A stretch of 64,000 nt of DNA from PVC group bacterium (GCA_945870225.1 CAMBRF010000001.1:248001-312000); one strand, 5' to 3'. Positions 19,392 to 28,938 are shown, counted from the stretch's first letter. Notes: generated by a model not told the origin, from the sequence alone. Numbers and translations: made by a program.

Positions 19392-20707
19392 AGGTTCGTC
19401 TTCCCTACTCGCGCGCCAAGCGGTACCTCACCGGGATCGACTGGACGATCCTGACGTTGGATCGTATGAGCCGACGGGCCACCGGTGGCTCGAATGACTC
19501 CCAGATTGTTCTGGAACTCCAGGGGGCATTCGATGATCGCCGTTTTCGTGCGGCCCTGGCGGAGTTTGTCCGGCTCTTTCCCGTCCTGGCGGGTAAATCC
19601 ATGCGGGACTGGAACCTCGCGCCATACTGGAAAATACCCCGGGCGGGACACGCGGTGCCCGTCAGGGTGGAGTCCCGCCGCATCGACCGGCAGGATCTGA
19701 TGTCTGCCCTGGGCGAGTTCGTCAATACCCGTTTCTCCAGTCCCGTTGAGCATCTGGCGTTTGGTGTGTTCCATGTCGACGACGACCGGCATTATCTGGC
19801 CATGCGGTTTGATCATCGCCTGTTTGACGCGCAGGGGGCGGAAGCCTTTCTCGAGTTGTTTCAGCGTTGGTACAGCGGCGAGGATTGCCGGGCGCGCCTG
19901 GCGGAGATCGCCCTCACGGAACCCGCTCATCTGAACGACTGGAAGAATAAGTTCGAGGCGGGTAAACAACTGGTCCGGATGCTGCGGGCGCTGGTCGGGA
20001 CCCCGCTCATGGTGTTGCCGCGGCCCGCCCCTCTGAAGGGACGGACGTTTAAGTTCTGCCTTATGGAGTTTGACGCGAGGGAGACCCAGGCCATTACGGG
20101 GCGGGCTTACGCCGAGGCGGGCTTCCTGATGTTTATGCCGTACACCCTGGCCGGTGCCATCCAGGCGCTGGACGAGATCTTCAAGGCGCGGGCAAATGGC
20201 GGCAGGGAATATCTTCTTTCCGTCTCGGTTGACTTGCGCACGCCCAAAACGGCGGCGTCACAGCTTTTTTTCAATCATTTGTCGTTTCTCATTTTTCGTA
20301 TTCCTGCGGTGGATGCGGGAGATCGCCGGAAGGTTCTGGAGGCGATCCGGGCACAAATGTATGAGCAGATCAAAAGCGGTTTTCCCCGTGCCTTGTCGGA
20401 GGCCAGCATGCTCATGCGGATTCTGCCCCCGGCGCTGCTTAGCCGGTTTCTGTTGAAACCGTTGCGGGGTGAGTTTGCTTCCCTGGGCTTTTCGTGCGTG
20501 GGGAAGGGGGGGTACGCCCTGTCGCAGTTCATGGAGGCGACGCTGGCTAATCTGTTTCATATGCCGATGCTCCCGGTTCCTCCGGGTGTGGGTTTGGTGG
20601 TGAATCAGTTCGGGAATCGGATGAATGCGGTTCTTACCAGCCTCGACGGGATGTTTAGCGAAGAAGAGGAGCAACGCATCCAGGAGAAGATGCGGCACCT
20701 GCTGTAA
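19388..20707 (+). CDS. Condensation/WS-DGAT-like acyltransferase superfamily protein
   Basis: A 439-aa protein without transmembrane segments. Residues about 137-150 read RFDHRLFDAQGAEAF, which resembles the HHxxxDG active-site motif of the chloramphenicol acetyltransferase/condensation-domain superfamily with the first His replaced by Asp. Later blocks (SVSVDLRTPK, QLFFNHLSFLIF) fit the second half of that fold. Such enzymes move an acyl chain from a carrier protein to an amine or alcohol. The 4-nt overlap with the ACP gene makes the ACP its likely acyl donor. The acceptor is unknown. The superfamily call rests on one motif and length. Confidence 0.6.
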   Translation: MKVRLPYSRAKRYLTGIDWTILTLDRMSRRATGGSNDSQIVLELQGAFDDRRFRAALAEFVRLFPVLAGKSMRDWNLAPYWKIPRAGHAVPVRVESRRIDRQDLMSALGEFVNTRFSSPVEHLAFGVFHVDDDRHYLAMRFDHRLFDAQGAEAFLELFQRWYSGEDCRARLAEIALTEPAHLNDWKNKFEAGKQLVRMLRALVGTPLMVLPRPAPLKGRTFKFCLMEFDARETQAITGRAYAEAGFLMFMPYTLAGAIQALDEIFKARANGGREYLLSVSVDLRTPKTAASQLFFNHLSFLIFRIPAVDAGDRRKVLEAIRAQMYEQIKSGFPRALSEASMLMRILPPALLSRFLLKPLRGEFASLGFSCVGKGGYALSQFMEATLANLFHMPMLPVPPGVGLVVNQFGNRMNAVLTSLDGMFSEEEEQRIQEKMRHLL

Positions 20708-20725
20708 AGGAGTTAATGGCAAATC

Positions 20726-22171
20726 ATGGTGAACTCCTGCAATATCGTTGAGTCCATCCGCCGGGAGACGACGGCGCTCACAACCCATGCCGCCCTTGTG
20801 GATGGCATGATCGAGTGCACCTACGGGCAATTGCTCGCGAGCGTGGCTCAGGTGGCGGGTTCGCTGAGGGGGGCCGGGGTCAGGCCGCTGGAGCGGGTGG
20901 CCTTCCTATGCGAGGACAGTATTGACTATGTGGTCGGCTGTCTGGCGATTCTGCAGTGCGGCGCCGTGGTGGTTCCGGTTTCGCCCTCGCTCATGGCGGA
21001 TGAACTGGAGCGAATCCTGGATCGGATGGACGTTAATGTTCTGATTCAGGATGTTGCGGTCTCCTCGGGTTCTTCCGGCGGAAGCAGACTCGATGGGGCG
21101 GGATTTTTTGCCGCTGATTTCTTGCTCCGCCGCCGTGAGGCGCGCAACGATCAGCCGTCCGAATATGCGCGCCTGAACCCCGCCTTCATTCGCTTTTCCT
21201 CCGGCACCACCGGGGACAGCAAAGGGGTGCTGTTATCGCATCAGACCATTCTTGAGCGCACCGAGGCGGCGGATCAGGGTCTGCACATTACGGACCGGGA
21301 TGTCGTCATCTGGGTGCTTTCGATGAGTTTTCATTTTGTTGTGACGATTCTGCTGTATCTGCGGCGGGGCGCGACGGTGGTGATCTGCCGGCAGCCTTTC
21401 CCCGAATCCTTTCTTGATGCGGCCAAGGCCCGGAAGGGGACTGTATTCTATGCCTCGCCGTTCCATTACCATGTGATGGCCTCCTCACCGCGTGTGCCGC
21501 GGGATTGTCTGGCGAATGTTCGGCTGGCCATTTCCACGGCAATGAAACTGCCCGCCGAGACGGCGACAGCCTTTGCTGAAAAATTCGGGTTCGGGTTGGT
21601 GGAAGCCTACGGCATCATTGAGATCGGTCTTCCCTTTCTTAATTTCAGGGAGGATCGTAATAAGCTGGGAAGTGTGGGGCGGGCGCTGCCAGGCTACGAA
21701 GTCAGGATTGTTTCACCCGACCCCGCCGGAGTCGGGGTCGTCCAGATGCGCGGTCCGGGCCTGTTCGACGCCTATGTGTCGCCCTGGCGGAATCGGGAAC
21801 AGGTCCTGATGGAGGGTTGGTTTGACACAGGCGATGTCGGACGGTTGGATGACCAGGGGGCCCTGTTTCTGCTGGGGAAGGAAAAGAGCGTCATCAACTT
21901 TGTGGGCATGAAGATCTTCCCGCAGGAGGTGGAGGAGATTTTAAACGCCCATCCTGCCGTCGCCGACTCGCAGGTGTATGGGGAGCCGCATCCGCATTAT
22001 GGGCAGATGCCCTGCGCCCGGATTGTGTGGCGGACGGGGGTCACGGTTCCGGAGCCAGGCGCCCTGCGGCGCTATTGTTTCGAGCGTCTCGCTCCGCACA
22101 AGGTGCCGAAGGCCTTTCAGAGTGTAGATCACCTTGAGCGGACGATCAGCGGCAAGGTCAGGCGCGCTTAA
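20726..22171 (+). CDS. AMP-dependent acyl ligase (ANL superfamily)
   Basis: A 481-aa adenylate-forming enzyme. The P-loop is FSSGTTGDSKGVLLSH, the A5-type block is VEAYGIIEIGLPF, the ATP-binding Asp is in GWFDTGDVGRL, and the hinge region is GKEKSVINFVGMKIFPQEVEEIL. The C-terminus ends with the catalytic-Lys block SGKVRRA. It probably activates a carboxylic acid and loads it on the neighbouring ACP. It follows the acyltransferase gene by 18 nt with an AAAGGAG site. Its last 14 bp overlap the opposite-strand methyltransferase. The substrate is not predictable; the chain is shorter than most acyl-CoA synthetases. Confidence 0.88.
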   Translation: MVNSCNIVESIRRETTALTTHAALVDGMIECTYGQLLASVAQVAGSLRGAGVRPLERVAFLCEDSIDYVVGCLAILQCGAVVVPVSPSLMADELERILDRMDVNVLIQDVAVSSGSSGGSRLDGAGFFAADFLLRRREARNDQPSEYARLNPAFIRFSSGTTGDSKGVLLSHQTILERTEAADQGLHITDRDVVIWVLSMSFHFVVTILLYLRRGATVVICRQPFPESFLDAAKARKGTVFYASPFHYHVMASSPRVPRDCLANVRLAISTAMKLPAETATAFAEKFGFGLVEAYGIIEIGLPFLNFREDRNKLGSVGRALPGYEVRIVSPDPAGVGVVQMRGPGLFDAYVSPWRNREQVLMEGWFDTGDVGRLDDQGALFLLGKEKSVINFVGMKIFPQEVEEILNAHPAVADSQVYGEPHPHYGQMPCARIVWRTGVTVPEPGALRRYCFERLAPHKVPKAFQSVDHLERTISGKVRRA

Positions 22172-22970
22172 TCCGCCTTTGCCGGACGGCCTCATAAAGC
22201 AGGATGGTCGTGGCGGCCGCCACGTTCAACGAGTCAGCCTGGCCCAGCATCGGGATGCGGACCTTGAGGTCGGCCTCATTCATCCACTTCTCGCTCAACC
22301 CGACCTGTTCGGTGCCGACAACCAGTGCGGTCCCCCGGGTCAGGTCCACTTCATCATATCCGAATTCGGTATGCGGCGTGGCGGCGAGAATCTGGATGCC
22401 GTGCGACCGCAACCAGGCGAGCGTTTCCTCCGAGGAGGCCTCGACGACCGGGACGGAAAACAGCGTGCCGATGCTGGCCCGCACGACGTTGGGGTTGTTG
22501 ATATCCGTGCAGCGATCACAAACGATGACGGCATGAACACCGGCGGCATCCGCCGACCGGAGGATGGTCCCCAGGTTGCCGGGCTTCTCGATGGCCTCCG
22601 CCACGACCAGGAGAGGCTGGGGCGGCAGGGTGAGATCAGTCAGTGATCCCCGCACCTGGGGCGCCACGGCCAGCAGGCCTTCCGGCCGGTCGCGGTATGA
22701 CATTTTGCGAAAGACGGCATCGGAGCAGTCAAACAGTTCCGCCCCGGATTCCTCGCACTGGCGGATCAGGGCGGGCTCATTCGAGCCCATGAAGAGGTCG
22801 GAGCAATAGAAGAGGGCTGAAGGAAAATGCCGGTTATCGAGCGCGCGTTTGATCTCCCGATAACCTTCGATGATCATTTCACCGTGGGCGTCGCGGTCGG
22901 CGCGGTCGCGCAGGCCGACGACGGCTTTGACGCGGGGATTTTGAAGGCTGGTTATCGGTAGCGCACGCAA
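22158..22970 (-). CDS. TrmH/SpoU-family RNA 2'-O-methyltransferase
   Basis: A 270-aa SPOUT enzyme. The N-terminal substrate-binding domain (about residues 1-105) begins with TSLQNPRVKAVVGLRDR, typical of RlmB/TsnR-like proteins. The SPOUT core has motif 1 EKPGNLGTILRSADAAG, motif 2 VVGTEQVGLSE and motif 3 IPMLGQADSLNVAAA. It methylates ribose 2'-OH in rRNA or tRNA; the exact site cannot be told. It converges on the AMP-ligase gene with a 14-bp overlap and is probably the last gene of a minus-strand run. Confidence 0.92.
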   Translation of the reverse strand: MRALPITSLQNPRVKAVVGLRDRADRDAHGEMIIEGYREIKRALDNRHFPSALFYCSDLFMGSNEPALIRQCEESGAELFDCSDAVFRKMSYRDRPEGLLAVAPQVRGSLTDLTLPPQPLLVVAEAIEKPGNLGTILRSADAAGVHAVIVCDRCTDINNPNVVRASIGTLFSVPVVEASSEETLAWLRSHGIQILAATPHTEFGYDEVDLTRGTALVVGTEQVGLSEKWMNEADLKVRIPMLGQADSLNVAAATTILLYEAVRQRRIKRA

Positions 22971-22984
22971 GGAAGGCCTGCCGT

Positions 22985-23647
22985 CTAGGGGTTCTGCGTG
23001 ATGGAGACCTCATCCCGTTGCGAGGCGCTGTCGAGACAGGTCAATGTATTCACGCCGGTGCCCGAGGCTGTATAGGTGGTGGAATTGCCGGTGGTCGGGG
23101 AGCAGGAGCCCAGGCCCAGAGTTGAGACCACCCAAGTATAAGGACTGGTGCCGCCGACCACGGTGAAGGTTTTGGTCGCATTGGTGCCGATCGTTGCCGA
23201 GGACGGCGAGATCGAGAGGGTGCTGGAACCGCTGCCGCCGTCAGGGTAATACACCTCGGCATAACCCTGCTGCTGATAGGCGACGGTCGAGGTGCCGTTG
23301 GAGGTTGTGGCGGCGGATCCGGTTGACGATCCCTTGATGGTGGATGTCACCACGACTTTTTTGGGGCTCCCGCCGATATTGGTGGCCAGGCAGGTATAGG
23401 TGACTTTGGGTCCCGTTGAGCCGCTCAATCGGCCGCTGCCATCAGCGGGGTCAAGCGTCCATGTATAGTCATACCCATCAGCGGCGGTAAATTCCGCAGA
23501 TTGTCCTTTGTTTAAGACGACAGAAGAGGGGCTGACGCTAATCTCTGATGAGGCGCTATCCGTATCGCAACCTGAGCCCATCAACAGACCGACAACCAGC
23601 ACGGTTGCAGCCAATGCCGTACCCAATCGACTCAGGCGGATGGTCAT
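22985..23647 (-). CDS. Lipoprotein with Ig-like repeats
   Basis: A 220-aa protein with a type II signal peptide (VVGLLMGSGC, lipid-modified Cys about residue 27) followed by Ser/Thr/Gly-rich sequence. Two beta-rich segments resemble bacterial Ig-like or putative cell-surface domains (SEISVSPSSVVLNKGQ; STLSISPSSATIGTN, then GGTSPYTW). It is likely anchored in the outer or inner membrane facing the periplasm. The function is unknown. It lies 18 nt downstream of the YacP-like gene and may share its transcript. Confidence 0.75.
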   Translation of the reverse strand: MTIRLSRLGTALAATVLVVGLLMGSGCDTDSASSEISVSPSSVVLNKGQSAEFTAADGYDYTWTLDPADGSGRLSGSTGPKVTYTCLATNIGGSPKKVVVTSTIKGSSTGSAATTSNGTSTVAYQQQGYAEVYYPDGGSGSSTLSISPSSATIGTNATKTFTVVGGTSPYTWVVSTLGLGSCSPTTGNSTTYTASGTGVNTLTCLDSASQRDEVSITQNP

Positions 23648-23665
23648 GGAGTGGTCCTTTCCGGA

Positions 23666-24334
23666 TTACAGGGGATCAATAAGGTCCAAAATTGCCGAAT
23701 TTGACTCTTTTTTGGCCACAGGCGGATCATATTGAGGAGCCTTGGCCGGGGGGCGATCAGCCGGTTTGGGCATGGCGGCCGTGGCCTCCGAGGAGCGGGC
23801 GGGTGCCGATTCGCTTTGGGGTTTCCGTTCGCCGCGCGGTTCACGCGGTTCACGCGGTTCACGTCCCTCTTTCCTGATCGGGCCGGTGATGGCGTCCATG
23901 GACTTTTCGAAGGTTGAACCCAGGAGGTGCCGAATGCGTTCGCGGCGGGCAAGTTTGATCATCTCCGGGTGATCACTGACCAGAACGGGAGAATGGCCTT
24001 TGCGAGCTTCGCGGAGGGCCTGTTCCGTCACTTTGCCCAATTGATCGGGCATGGCGTAGCGGACGACGACGGCTCCCTGTCGCGCCCCTTCCGGGACTTT
24101 TCGCAGGGGGCGGCCCATGAAAATGATGGTGACCGGAAGTTCTTCCGAATCGGAAAAGGAGGAAAGCCGGCGCAGGATGGCTAACTGATCACCCGGAGGC
24201 ATTTCATGATTATCACCCCGGGTCGATGAAAAAACATAAACCAGAGCCGACTTGGCGCCGTGAGTCGGGGCTTTTCCGCTGATCCATCGTTTCACGCTGT
24301 GCAGTATCCGTCTCAATGTTGTTCTCCCTAGCAA
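23666..24334 (-). CDS. Hypothetical protein with YacP/NYN-like domain
   Basis: A 222-aa protein. Residues about 28-140 have the alternating strand-helix pattern of NYN/PIN-like RNA nucleases of the YacP type (LPVTIIFMG, then SPVLVSDHPEMIKLARRERI followed by LGSTFEKSM), but the usual N-terminal Asp is not obvious (SALVYVFSS in its place). If the match is right, the active site may be degraded. The C-terminal third is Pro/Lys/Arg-rich and low complexity, including REP tripeptides from a 9-bp DNA repeat (23836-23862). The function is unknown. Confidence 0.55.
   Translation of the reverse strand: MLGRTTLRRILHSVKRWISGKAPTHGAKSALVYVFSSTRGDNHEMPPGDQLAILRRLSSFSDSEELPVTIIFMGRPLRKVPEGARQGAVVVRYAMPDQLGKVTEQALREARKGHSPVLVSDHPEMIKLARRERIRHLLGSTFEKSMDAITGPIRKEGREPREPREPRGERKPQSESAPARSSEATAAMPKPADRPPAKAPQYDPPVAKKESNSAILDLIDPL
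23836..23862. repeat. 9-bp tandem repeat, three copies
   Basis: Three exact copies of GCGGTTCAC lie in the 3' part of the YacP-like gene and encode Arg-Glu-Pro triplets on the minus strand. The repeat is in frame. Confidence 0.9.
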
Positions 24335-24418
24335 AAGTGGTCAGCAGCATACTTTGTGCAGGCGGGCCTGTCAATGGTGGCGGCAGACCGTTTTATTTTA
24401 CTTTTTCTCATAAAAACG

Positions 24419-24448
24419 TTTCCCAATACGCGAGGATGTCCGTATAAT
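24419..24448 (+). promoter_or_regulatory. Possible promoter giving a nearly leaderless transcript
   Basis: A perfect TATAAT (24443-24448) lies only 8 nt before the ATG at 24457, with a weak -35 match (TTTCCC, 24419-24424) 18 nt upstream. If used, transcription would start at or within a few bases of the start codon. Confidence 0.35.
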
Positions 24449-24456
24449 CCCACCCC

Positions 24457-25998
24457 ATGATTGAATCGGGATCTGACAACAAAGACGGCCTTCTCATCGA
24501 CCTTAACTTCGTACCCAGTTGGGCACGTGAGCCTCCTGCTGGATTCACGGGTTCGGGGCGCGCGGGTGACTCAGTGGAACCACGCGGGCGGGGCGGCCGC
24601 CCGCCTGACCGGCGAAGCCATTCCGGTTCCCCTGAGGCGCAAGCGGGGGGCGCTGAAAAACGTTCCAGTCCGGTGCGGACTGTCAGGGCTCCGCTCCCCA
24701 GACGCGGATCCCAGCCCTTTGCCAAGGAGTCCTCGTCACGGGCGGCGGGAGGGCTGCCAGGCCGCGATGGCTTTCGAGGGGGTGGTCGGACTGGGGATTC
24801 CTTTGCTCAATCGGGCCGTACAGTTGAAACGGCGCCGGTGGACGGGCGGCTCAGGGACATCGAGGTCTCCTTTCTTCCGGAGCGGCATGGGTTGGCGCCT
24901 CTCGCTCATCGTCTGGCCCGCTCCGGGCGTGCTTACTCGCTTTTCGAGGTGGCGGCGTTGTTCCTCAGTAAGCCGGAGTACCATGCCATCAAGCTGGAGA
25001 TCCGTTCGGGTGCGGATGCCGCCGCGGAATTTTTCCAGTGTTCAGAATGCAAGGCCGTTTTCCTGGACAAGGATGCGGTGGCCAGTCATGCCTTCCTGAA
25101 ACACTTTGACCGGTTCTGCCGCAAGGAAGAGACGGAAGGCGAGGCGCCCAAGGGGAACTTCGTTTGTGTTTCGCGTTGCGGTCTCTCCGGGATCCTTCTG
25201 GGACCGCCGAACTACCACAGTTATAATGATCGCGTAATGGAAGTTCATCGTGCCCGTTATCCCGGCATGTCGCTTGAGACGTATCGCCAACGCGTGGAGA
25301 CCCTTCATGACGCGGCGTTGATTGAGAAGTGGAAAGAGGAGATGAAGCGTCAGACCACCTATCGCTTTGGCGAGGGGGAACAGGCGGTTGCGTTTACCCG
25401 CTTTGCCGACGCCGAAGCCTGGTTCCGGGATCATTGCCTGGAGGGCCTTGTGAAAACCGGCAAGCATTTCGTGGTGCCGGGCGCGGTGGCGCAGTCTCTC
25501 GATGATTCGGGGTTGCGACGGTTTGTTCAGGAGGCCTGGCAGCAGGAGAGTCGCTTCCCGTTGAGGTTGTCCATCGCCCTGCGGCTGGCTTTCCGTCATC
25601 TGGGCATGCACACCTTCAAGACCGGGGGCGGACAAACGTTTTTGACCGCCGTCGTTCCGAACGCGATCGATCCGGCGCATACGGTGCCCGTGGTCAGGGA
25701 CATTCTCGGATTTATTTCGGCCAAGCCCGGTTGTGTACGCCAGGAGTTGATTGCCCAGTTGGGCGCAGCGCCGGCGGCACCGGCGGAGGGGGAGGTTGCC
25801 TTGCCCGTGCCGACGGAGGCAGAACTGACGGCCCAGATGCGATGGTTGGTGGAGAAGGGGCATGTGATCGAGTTTTCCGACGGCAGGCTGGCGGTTCCCA
25901 GTGTGGCGGTTTCGCGTGTTCAGATGGCGCATTCGCATGTCCAGCCCCATCGCGAGCAGAAGGAAGCCAGGAAGCCGGGCGGGTCCCGCCCTGGATGA
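24457..25998 (+). CDS. Hypothetical protein with C2H2-type zinc finger and Gly/Arg-rich linker
   Basis: A 513-aa cytoplasmic protein of unrecognised family. A short N-terminal block, LNFVPSWAREPP (residues 17-28), is followed by a Gly/Arg/Pro-rich disordered region (about 30-130) and then a folded domain. That domain has a zinc-finger pattern: C195, C198, H211 and H216 (C-x2-C-x12-H-x4-H). A conserved-looking stretch, SGILLGPPNYHSYND, follows. The last 120 residues include a winged-helix-like segment (VRDILGFISAKPG, VEKGHVIEF). The disordered basic linker suggests RNA or DNA binding. The start is kept because the LNFVP block lies close to it. No ribosome site is obvious. Confidence 0.7.
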   Translation: MIESGSDNKDGLLIDLNFVPSWAREPPAGFTGSGRAGDSVEPRGRGGRPPDRRSHSGSPEAQAGGAEKRSSPVRTVRAPLPRRGSQPFAKESSSRAAGGLPGRDGFRGGGRTGDSFAQSGRTVETAPVDGRLRDIEVSFLPERHGLAPLAHRLARSGRAYSLFEVAALFLSKPEYHAIKLEIRSGADAAAEFFQCSECKAVFLDKDAVASHAFLKHFDRFCRKEETEGEAPKGNFVCVSRCGLSGILLGPPNYHSYNDRVMEVHRARYPGMSLETYRQRVETLHDAALIEKWKEEMKRQTTYRFGEGEQAVAFTRFADAEAWFRDHCLEGLVKTGKHFVVPGAVAQSLDDSGLRRFVQEAWQQESRFPLRLSIALRLAFRHLGMHTFKTGGGQTFLTAVVPNAIDPAHTVPVVRDILGFISAKPGCVRQELIAQLGAAPAAPAEGEVALPVPTEAELTAQMRWLVEKGHVIEFSDGRLAVPSVAVSRVQMAHSHVQPHREQKEARKPGGSRPG

Positions 25999-26043
25999 TT
26001 ATGCGCGATTGATCCCAAACGGTTTGTCGCTTAAAAGGTGGTT

Positions 26044-28923
26044 ATGACAGCCATGAAGAGAATTGTATCGCTGGTTGTACCGACAGGGCTGCTGGGTGGT
26101 GTGCTGCTGGCTGTTGCAGTAGCCGTTGGTGCGCCTGAAGCCCCCCGTGATGAGATCAAGGACGAGGTGGCTTTTGCCACGGGTCTGATCGGGATGAATT
26201 TTGCCGACTTGGCGGACAAAGTGGTGGAGGCGCTGCTGCGCAAACATCCTGAAGCCTCGGCTCAGGCGGCGATGGTTAAGGTCAAGGTTCTGACCGGCCG
26301 CGGAAAATTCGACGAGGCCGAAGCGTTGGTGAAGAGCCTGCCGGCCGACAAGATGGAGACGTACGCGATGCGGCTCGCGCTGGCTGATGATTTCTATGCC
26401 TGGCAGAAGATGGCCAAGGCGCGCGAGTATTACGATTCCTTTTTCAAACAGTATCCCGGCGGGCCGCCCAAGGAAATCGCCGAGTTCTATGGTGAAGCCG
26501 CCTTCCGTTATGCCCAGATGATGATTTACTCGGGGGATAACGCCGGGGCCGTGCAGGCCTATCGCTATGTCCTCCTGAGTAAACCTGCGGCGCCTGTGGA
26601 GCGCACCATTCTCACGGACATGGCGGAACTCCTTCTTAAGATGGGGGAAAAGGCGGGCGGCGATGCCCGGACAAAATTGTTCGAAGAGGTTAAGACCATC
26701 TGCAAGAAGATTCAATGGGGCGGGACGGATGTCGCGTTTGGCAAGACCGTGGTCATCCTGGCCCATTTGGAACTGGTCAATGGGAAACCGGACGAGGCCC
26801 GCAAGATCATCAACGATTATCTGCCGATGCTTAAGGATATCGACGAAATGCTTAAGCAAGTTCCCGATGGACTGCGGTACAGTCCGATGGCCGAGTGCCG
26901 GTATACGCTGGGGGTGATGGGTGAGACCGAGATCCGGGCGGCGGTGGGGCAGGGGGATAATTCGGCCAATCGGGCCAAGATTATCGAGATGACGAAACAG
27001 ACCCTCGGCCATTTCTACACGGTCCTGATCAACTATCCGTCCAGCAGTTGGGCGTCGGAAGCGGGACGGCGAGGGGATTCCCTGGCCACTTGGCTGACGT
27101 CCAAGGGGTACGTTGTCGGCAAGTTGCCGCGCGAAAAACTGATCATGATCGTGGGCAAGCTATTGGCGGAGGCGCGGGGTCTGTTTCAGCAGCAGGACTA
27201 TAAGACGGCGATCAGTAAGTACCGGGCCGTTCTAATAACGTTTCCGGATGTGCCCGGCGCGATTTCGGCCATCGGTGATCTGGCGCGTTGTTATGCCGAG
27301 GGCCGCGATATGTTGGCGGCCAGGGCGCTTGCGGGCTACTTGGCGGAGCGTTACAGTGCCGCACCGGCCAAGGACATGGAGGAGGCTGGAAACGCCTTGC
27401 TGGCGATCGTCGCTGAGTTTGACAGCATGGGCGAGAAGGCGTTGGCCAGTGAAATGAACGACCTGTTCCGGATGAAATTTTCGGCGCACCCCCGTTTGGC
27501 GGCGGTTGTGTTTCGTGATGCCGAGACGCGCTTGCGTGCCGAGAATTACGGGGAGGCACTGGCTTATTACAACCAGATCATTGAAAAATTCCCCAAGGAA
27601 CGTATTTATGTCGACGCCCTCAGCCGCGCGGCGTATTGCCATACCATGCTGGGCAGCCACAGTAACGCCCTGCCCTTGCTGGTGAAGTATATGGAGGTTT
27701 TGTCGACCGGTCCTGACCAGTTGGCGGCGCGGCTTCGTATGGCGGATTCCCTGCGCTCGATGGATGAGACGGTCAAAGCGTTAAATGAATATGCGAGAGT
27801 GATCAAGTTTATAACCGATGAACCCGCCAAATACGGATCGTCCCCCGACGATATCACCAAGAACGCAAAATCGATGGAGCGTGCCTTCTTCTGGAAAGCG
27901 GTCTGTTATTCCCGCCTTAAAAAGCCCGAGGATCAAGTCCCGCTCTTTCAGGCAAAGGCCATTGAGGGTTTGAATGCGTTTCTCGCCAAATATCCCAAAT
28001 CCGAATTGGGGGCATCGGCATTAAGCGGTCTGGGAACCTTGTATTATCTTCAGAAGAATCCCATGGAAGCTCAGAAAGCCTACGATAAGCTGAAGAAAGA
28101 CTATCCGGATTCCGATCAGGCGAAGAATGTCACGTTCGCCTCCGCCAAGAGTCTGGCTGAAATCGGGCGCATGGATGAGGCGGTCAAGGTTTTTGAGAGC
28201 ATGTTGGCGGATGCCCAGAAATACAGCGCCGCCCAGTTTCTTCAGGCCGCCGGTTATTTGTACGAAGCAGGGCAGTTCGATACGGCGGGGAAATTCTATC
28301 AGCAGGCCGCCAAGGCGTCAGACCTGCGCCCAGTCTGGGAGCCGGCTATGCTGGGCTTGGCCCGGTCCAGTGTCGGCGCCGGGAACTGGGCGGAAACCGT
28401 GAAGGCCTTGGAAGCGGTGCTCGCAAAATACCCGGTCTCTGGTTTCACGATAGAAGCGAATTTCATGCTGGCGCGCAGCTACGCGGAAATCGCGTCCAAG
28501 GAGACGGATCAGGCGAAGCGATTCAAACTGTTTAATAAGGCCATTGGGGCCATCAATACGGCGCGCAAGTTTATCAAGGATACCGATTTGCGGGCGCGGG
28601 CGGACTTTGAAACGGCACATATTGAACTGCTGATGGGAAATAAGGATGAAGCCCAGGCTTCCTTTGTGCGCATTCTGCTGTTGATGGACCCCTCGAATGC
28701 CAAGGTGGCCGTCTGGTTTGAGAAAGCCCTGCAGGAGGGGGTTCCCCTGTTGCTAGAGAAGGGCAGTTTTAGCGATGTGGTGGACGGCTGCGAGGCCTAT
28801 CTCAAGGCCTGCCCGCAGGGGAAACTGGCTGATAAGGCCAGACAGTGGCGCGATTCCGCGAAAGTCAAAATGATTACGAGTCAACCTTCGGGCGGACCGG
28901 CTGCGGCCCCGAGCGGAAAATAG
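26044..28923 (+). CDS. Large periplasmic TPR-repeat protein
   Basis: A 959-aa exported protein with a signal peptide (about residues 1-30, ending AVGAPEAP) and then almost entirely helical tetratricopeptide-like repeats. Examples are EARGLFQQQDYKTAISKY, YGEALAYYNQIIEKFPKE, PMEAQKAYDKLKKDYPDS and AGQFDTAGKFYQQAA. It is the first gene of an operon with a second TPR protein, ExbB, two ExbDs and a cyclase-like anchor protein, so it probably forms a periplasmic scaffold of that energised complex. ATG 26044 is chosen because AAAAGG ends 5 nt before it; a GTG at 26038 would overlap the ribosome site. Confidence 0.82.
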   Translation: MTAMKRIVSLVVPTGLLGGVLLAVAVAVGAPEAPRDEIKDEVAFATGLIGMNFADLADKVVEALLRKHPEASAQAAMVKVKVLTGRGKFDEAEALVKSLPADKMETYAMRLALADDFYAWQKMAKAREYYDSFFKQYPGGPPKEIAEFYGEAAFRYAQMMIYSGDNAGAVQAYRYVLLSKPAAPVERTILTDMAELLLKMGEKAGGDARTKLFEEVKTICKKIQWGGTDVAFGKTVVILAHLELVNGKPDEARKIINDYLPMLKDIDEMLKQVPDGLRYSPMAECRYTLGVMGETEIRAAVGQGDNSANRAKIIEMTKQTLGHFYTVLINYPSSSWASEAGRRGDSLATWLTSKGYVVGKLPREKLIMIVGKLLAEARGLFQQQDYKTAISKYRAVLITFPDVPGAISAIGDLARCYAEGRDMLAARALAGYLAERYSAAPAKDMEEAGNALLAIVAEFDSMGEKALASEMNDLFRMKFSAHPRLAAVVFRDAETRLRAENYGEALAYYNQIIEKFPKERIYVDALSRAAYCHTMLGSHSNALPLLVKYMEVLSTGPDQLAARLRMADSLRSMDETVKALNEYARVIKFITDEPAKYGSSPDDITKNAKSMERAFFWKAVCYSRLKKPEDQVPLFQAKAIEGLNAFLAKYPKSELGASALSGLGTLYYLQKNPMEAQKAYDKLKKDYPDSDQAKNVTFASAKSLAEIGRMDEAVKVFESMLADAQKYSAAQFLQAAGYLYEAGQFDTAGKFYQQAAKASDLRPVWEPAMLGLARSSVGAGNWAETVKALEAVLAKYPVSGFTIEANFMLARSYAEIASKETDQAKRFKLFNKAIGAINTARKFIKDTDLRARADFETAHIELLMGNKDEAQASFVRILLLMDPSNAKVAVWFEKALQEGVPLLLEKGSFSDVVDGCEAYLKACPQGKLADKARQWRDSAKVKMITSQPSGGPAAAPSGK

Positions 28924-28938
28924 GACGGGGAGAAGACC

